Shown in pieces: positions 32,118 through 34,301 of a stretch of 34,301 bases of DNA. The notes under the pieces were generated by a model. It was not told the DNA's origin. It did no database searches and saw only the letters and a list, made by a program, of their open reading frames with translations. Numbering within the stretch: the first letter of the stretch is position 1; every line of letters starts with the position of its first letter. The stretch is from Paenacidovorax caeni (GTDB lineage: Bacteria > Pseudomonadota > Gammaproteobacteria > Burkholderiales > Burkholderiaceae_C). Location of the stretch: positions 1 through 34,301 of the forward strand of contig NZ_CYIG01000062.1 of the NCBI RefSeq assembly GCF_001298675.1, given 5' to 3'. The translations under genes and the position numbers were made by a program.

Positions 32118-33581
32118 CTACTGCAGGGCAGCCATGGGCAATGCCATGGGCTTGCCGTTCAGGGTCATCTGCCCGCCCTCGATCTTCAGCGCACTGGTCA
32201 GGTGCTCGCCCTCCAGGCGCGCATAGCCCGAGGCCTGGGCCATGCCCACCATGCCTTCCACGTCATCGGCCGTCACTTCAGGCTTGCCCGTGGCCTGCAG
32301 CAGCGGCGCCAGCCATGCCTTGGGCAGGCGCGCATTGGCATGCAACAGCGTGCCCTGCAGCAAGGCAGGCATCCAGCCGGTCGCGGCGATCTGCTCCGCT
32401 GGCGGCGCGTTGCGCACCTCGGCACCGTAGTCGAGCTCGCCCGTCTGCCCCTGGAACGTGGCTTGCAGCTTCATCGAATACGCTGGCAGGGCGGCTACCA
32501 GACGCGGCGCATTTTGCGCGAACACGTCCGCGCCCTGCCCTTCCAAGCCCTCCCTGGCATTGGCCAGGCCGGCATTGCGGTAGCCGTCCACCAGCGCACG
32601 CTGGATGTTGCGCAGCGCCTCGATGTCCAGGCGCTGGAGCTTTTGCACATAGCCTAGCGACTCGAAATCCAGCGGACCGATACGGCCCACACCCTTGAAC
32701 TCGGTGGTCACGCCCAACTTGGCCGCATCGGCTTCCACCACGGAAATGCCGGCCAGATCCTTCAGATCGAGCAGCGTCTGGGCATCGCCCTCGACGGACG
32801 TGCGGCGCATCCCCATGCGCGCCACGCGCAGGCTGGCCTTGCCGGGCCCCAGCCCCCACAGGCCGTCAATGGCGGTGCTATCAAAACTGCTGTCGATGCC
32901 CTGAAACGTCAGGCTGGTGCGTGCCACAGGCTCCGCAGCCACTTCATCGCCATCGTCCTCTTCGGCTTCCTGTGCGTCTTCGTCGTCCCGGTTGGGCAGG
33001 CCCAGGAGGGCCAGTTCAGGCCAGCGCCACGTACCCTGGACGCGGTTGCCGCTCACGCTGGTGTCAAGTGCCATTTCCTGCCAGCGCAGCGTGACCTCGC
33101 CATCGCCAATCTCGCCCGCCGGCAGCAGCAGGCGCATGTCGTGGCTGCCCGTGAAGCGGTGCACGGTGGTCAATGTGGGCGCTGTGGCCTTGGCCAGGGC
33201 CTGGCGGCTGTTGTCGTCCAGCCCCTCCAGCGCGAAGTGCGACTCTGCCCAAGCGGCCGCCAGTTGGCCGCCGGCCAAGGGGCCGTGGCGTACCGTGGTA
33301 TCCACCACCAGGCGCACGGGCTTTGGCACAGCGCCCGCCACGGGCTGCACCCCCTCCTCGGTGGGCACTGACCACTGCAGCACCAGCTTGGCTTGCGACG
33401 AGAAAAACCCTTTGCGGTATTCCTCGGCAACCACGGTCTGCGCGCCCAGAAGTGCGCGCAATTCCGCCACGGCCTGCGCATAGCTGGCGTGCGCCTTCTG
33501 CCCGGCATACCAGGTTGTTCCGCCGTAGGCGGCGATGGCCAGGGTGGCGCCTACGGCCACGGCGATTTTCTTGTTACCCAT
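32118..33581 (-). CDS. YdgA-like DUF945 family protein
   Basis: This 487-residue protein has an N-terminal transmembrane anchor (about 4-22, KIAVAVGATLAIAAYGG) followed by TTWYAGQKAHASYAQAV, the usual DUF945 opening (Y-x-G-x-x-A-E-x-x-Y). The rest is probably periplasmic. It holds an acidic low-complexity stretch (NRDDEDAQEAEEDDGDE, about 197-213) and a C-terminal half with YSMKLQATFQGQTGEL, TLLHANARLPKAWL and a final GGQMTLNGKPM. The function of the family is unknown. The ATG at 33581 has GGGGA 8 nt upstream; an ATG five codons earlier has none. Confidence 0.85.
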   Translation of the reverse strand: MGNKKIAVAVGATLAIAAYGGTTWYAGQKAHASYAQAVAELRALLGAQTVVAEEYRKGFFSSQAKLVLQWSVPTEEGVQPVAGAVPKPVRLVVDTTVRHGPLAGGQLAAAWAESHFALEGLDDNSRQALAKATAPTLTTVHRFTGSHDMRLLLPAGEIGDGEVTLRWQEMALDTSVSGNRVQGTWRWPELALLGLPNRDDEDAQEAEEDDGDEVAAEPVARTSLTFQGIDSSFDSTAIDGLWGLGPGKASLRVARMGMRRTSVEGDAQTLLDLKDLAGISVVEADAAKLGVTTEFKGVGRIGPLDFESLGYVQKLQRLDIEALRNIQRALVDGYRNAGLANAREGLEGQGADVFAQNAPRLVAALPAYSMKLQATFQGQTGELDYGAEVRNAPPAEQIAATGWMPALLQGTLLHANARLPKAWLAPLLQATGKPEVTADDVEGMVGMAQASGYARLEGEHLTSALKIEGGQMTLNGKPMALPMAALQ

Positions 33582-33680
33582 TCCTGCATTCCCCATGGTG
33601 AATCGATTCCGAATCCCGCTCTTTCTCCGGGAGGCGCGAGAGCTTATCAGCCGGCCATAGCGCGAGTGCCTTTGAAGCGA

Positions 33681-34143
33681 TGTATTGACCCAGCAATTCC
33701 TGCTCAGGTCATGCCGCTAATGCAAACGCCTCAGCGGGAGTTCTCATGCCCAGCGCCTGATGTGGGCGCCGGTGGTCGTAGAAGTGGATCCAGTCGCCGA
33801 TAAGGCAGCTGGCGTGTTGCAGCGACTCGAACCTGTGCCGATGCACGCACTGCTCCTTGAGCGTGCGGATCACCCGCTCGACCAGGCCGTTCTGCTCAGG
33901 GCTGTGCGGCGTGATGAACTCCTGGCGCAGCCCGTAGCTACGGACCAAGGCCGTGAAGCTACGGCTGGTGAAGACCAGCCCATTGTCCGAGCGCAGCAGG
34001 AACGGCGCTGGCACACGGCCCAGCGTGCCGAAGCGCGCGATCAGGGCCTGTTCCAGCGCTGATTCGGCCGTCTTCGGTTTGCCGCTGCGGGACAGATGCC
34101 AGCCCAGCAACTCGCGGCTGTGGCAGTCGATCACCAGCGCCAT
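33681..34143 (-). mobile_element. IS3-family element remnant, truncated by an IS256-family insertion
   Basis: The 3' part of the element is present. It ends near 33681 with TGTATTGACCCAGC on the plus strand, the TG expected of an IS3-family tip. Its transposase frame is cut at about 34143, where IS256-type sequence begins. Confidence 0.75.
33709..34143 (-). pseudogene. IS3-family transposase OrfB, C-terminal part (5' truncated)
   Basis: This 144-residue piece of an integrase-core transposase begins MALVIDCHSRELLGWHLS (strand after the first catalytic Asp region) and contains the second Asp in LLRSDNGLVF and the third catalytic residue Glu in HSPEQNGLVERVIRTLKEQC. The end is HRRPHQALGMRTPAEAF. 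The N-terminal half (helix-turn-helix and the first Asp strand) is missing because another element has inserted at its 5' side, so the ATG is only the first Met left. Confidence 0.85.
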
Positions 34144-34301
34144 GGGCGTGTCCGAATTTTTGTGTAAACGGGTCGGACTTCAATTGACGGAGATGCGGTC
34201 TCCGAACTGAATGGTAAAGCGGGTCAGCGCGGCCTTCCAATCGTGGATGGGCATGGTCCACTTCTGGCTGATGTTGCGCAGCGCCAGGTAGAACAGCTTG
34301 G
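34144..34301 (-). mobile_element. IS256-family element end, cut by the window edge
   Basis: It begins with GGGCGTGTCCGAATTTTTGT at 34145-34164, the type of terminal sequence that IS256-family elements carry, and holds the C-terminal end of a Mutator-type transposase. The rest is outside the window. Confidence 0.65.
34180..34301 (-). CDS. IS256-family (Mutator-type) transposase, C-terminal fragment (partial)
   Basis: The 39 residues from the window edge to TGA read KLFYLALRNISQKWTMP, then IHDWKAALTRFTIQFGDR. The L-x2-I-x-x-KWTMP-[IV]-x-x-W-x-x-A-x-x-x-F pattern is the C-terminus of IS256-family transposases. Catalytic residues are outside the window. Confidence 0.85.
   Translation of the reverse strand, partial: KLFYLALRNISQKWTMPIHDWKAALTRFTIQFGDRISVN

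Overview
The window looks like chromosomal DNA of a GC-rich betaproteobacterium, most likely family Comamonadaceae (Acidovorax and relatives). This is an inference from the hemC-hemD-hemX-hemY run next to ppc, flhDC, an IPTL-CTERM surface protein, and a dispersed 45-50 bp semi-palindromic repeat that I associate with that family. I see no plasmid, phage-structural or CRISPR genes. Both ends lie inside insertion-sequence remnants (IS3 family on the left; IS3 family broken by an IS256-family element on the right). That is what one expects if this is a contig ending at repeats.

Layout, left to right. (1) 1-6.6 kb: a leftward sulfur-acquisition block with two SfnB-like flavin oxidoreductases and a MetNI ABC transporter with two tandem MetQ-type binding proteins. 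(2) 6.6-11.1 kb: an orphan TRAP binding protein of the TakP type, then dxs, ispA and xseB (isoprenoid precursors and exonuclease VII). (3) 11.4-15.5 kb, rightward: a Rieske oxygenase, an EamA exporter, a 3-mercaptopyruvate sulfurtransferase and the flagellar master regulators flhD and flhC. (4) 15.6-20.2 kb, leftward: a complete diversity-generating retroelement (DGR). (5) 20.4-24.6 kb: a FlgO-like lipoprotein, a second lipoprotein and ppc. (6) 24.7-28.8 kb, rightward: hemC, hemD, hemX and hemY. (7) 28.8-33.6 kb: fumC, a divergent catalase and a YdgA/DUF945 protein. (8) IS remnants.

The main discovery is the DGR. In transcription order it holds variable protein 1 (VP1), an Avd-like four-helix protein, an Asn-rich template repeat (TR), a reverse transcriptase (RT), and variable protein 2 (VP2), whose start codon overlaps the RT stop by 4 bp. 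The 102-bp TR (18792-18893) has 32 adenines on the coding strand. VR1 (19491-19592) differs from it at 18 positions and VR2 (16689-16790) at 20, and every difference is at a TR adenine; the 70 non-adenine positions are identical in all three copies. This is the signature of adenine-directed mutagenic retrohoming. Both targets are secreted DUF1566 (C-type-lectin-like) proteins.

Unusual points of this DGR are: VR2 is in the middle of VP2, which continues about 360 residues through a fibronectin-III-like and repeat region to an IPTL-CTERM sorting signal; at the matching site VP1 has a TGA stop where VP2 has TGG; the RT carries a C-terminal region resembling MutS domain I; and a perfect GC hairpin abuts the 5' edge of the TR. 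The cell would thus make one secreted and one probably surface-sorted lectin-fold binder, diversified from one template.

Other notable structure: six copies of the dispersed repeat, several working as terminator-like hairpins and one inserted in frame in hemD; a second GC-rich repeat directly 3' of both metI and ispA; and a hairpin plus an OxyR-like site ahead of the catalase gene.
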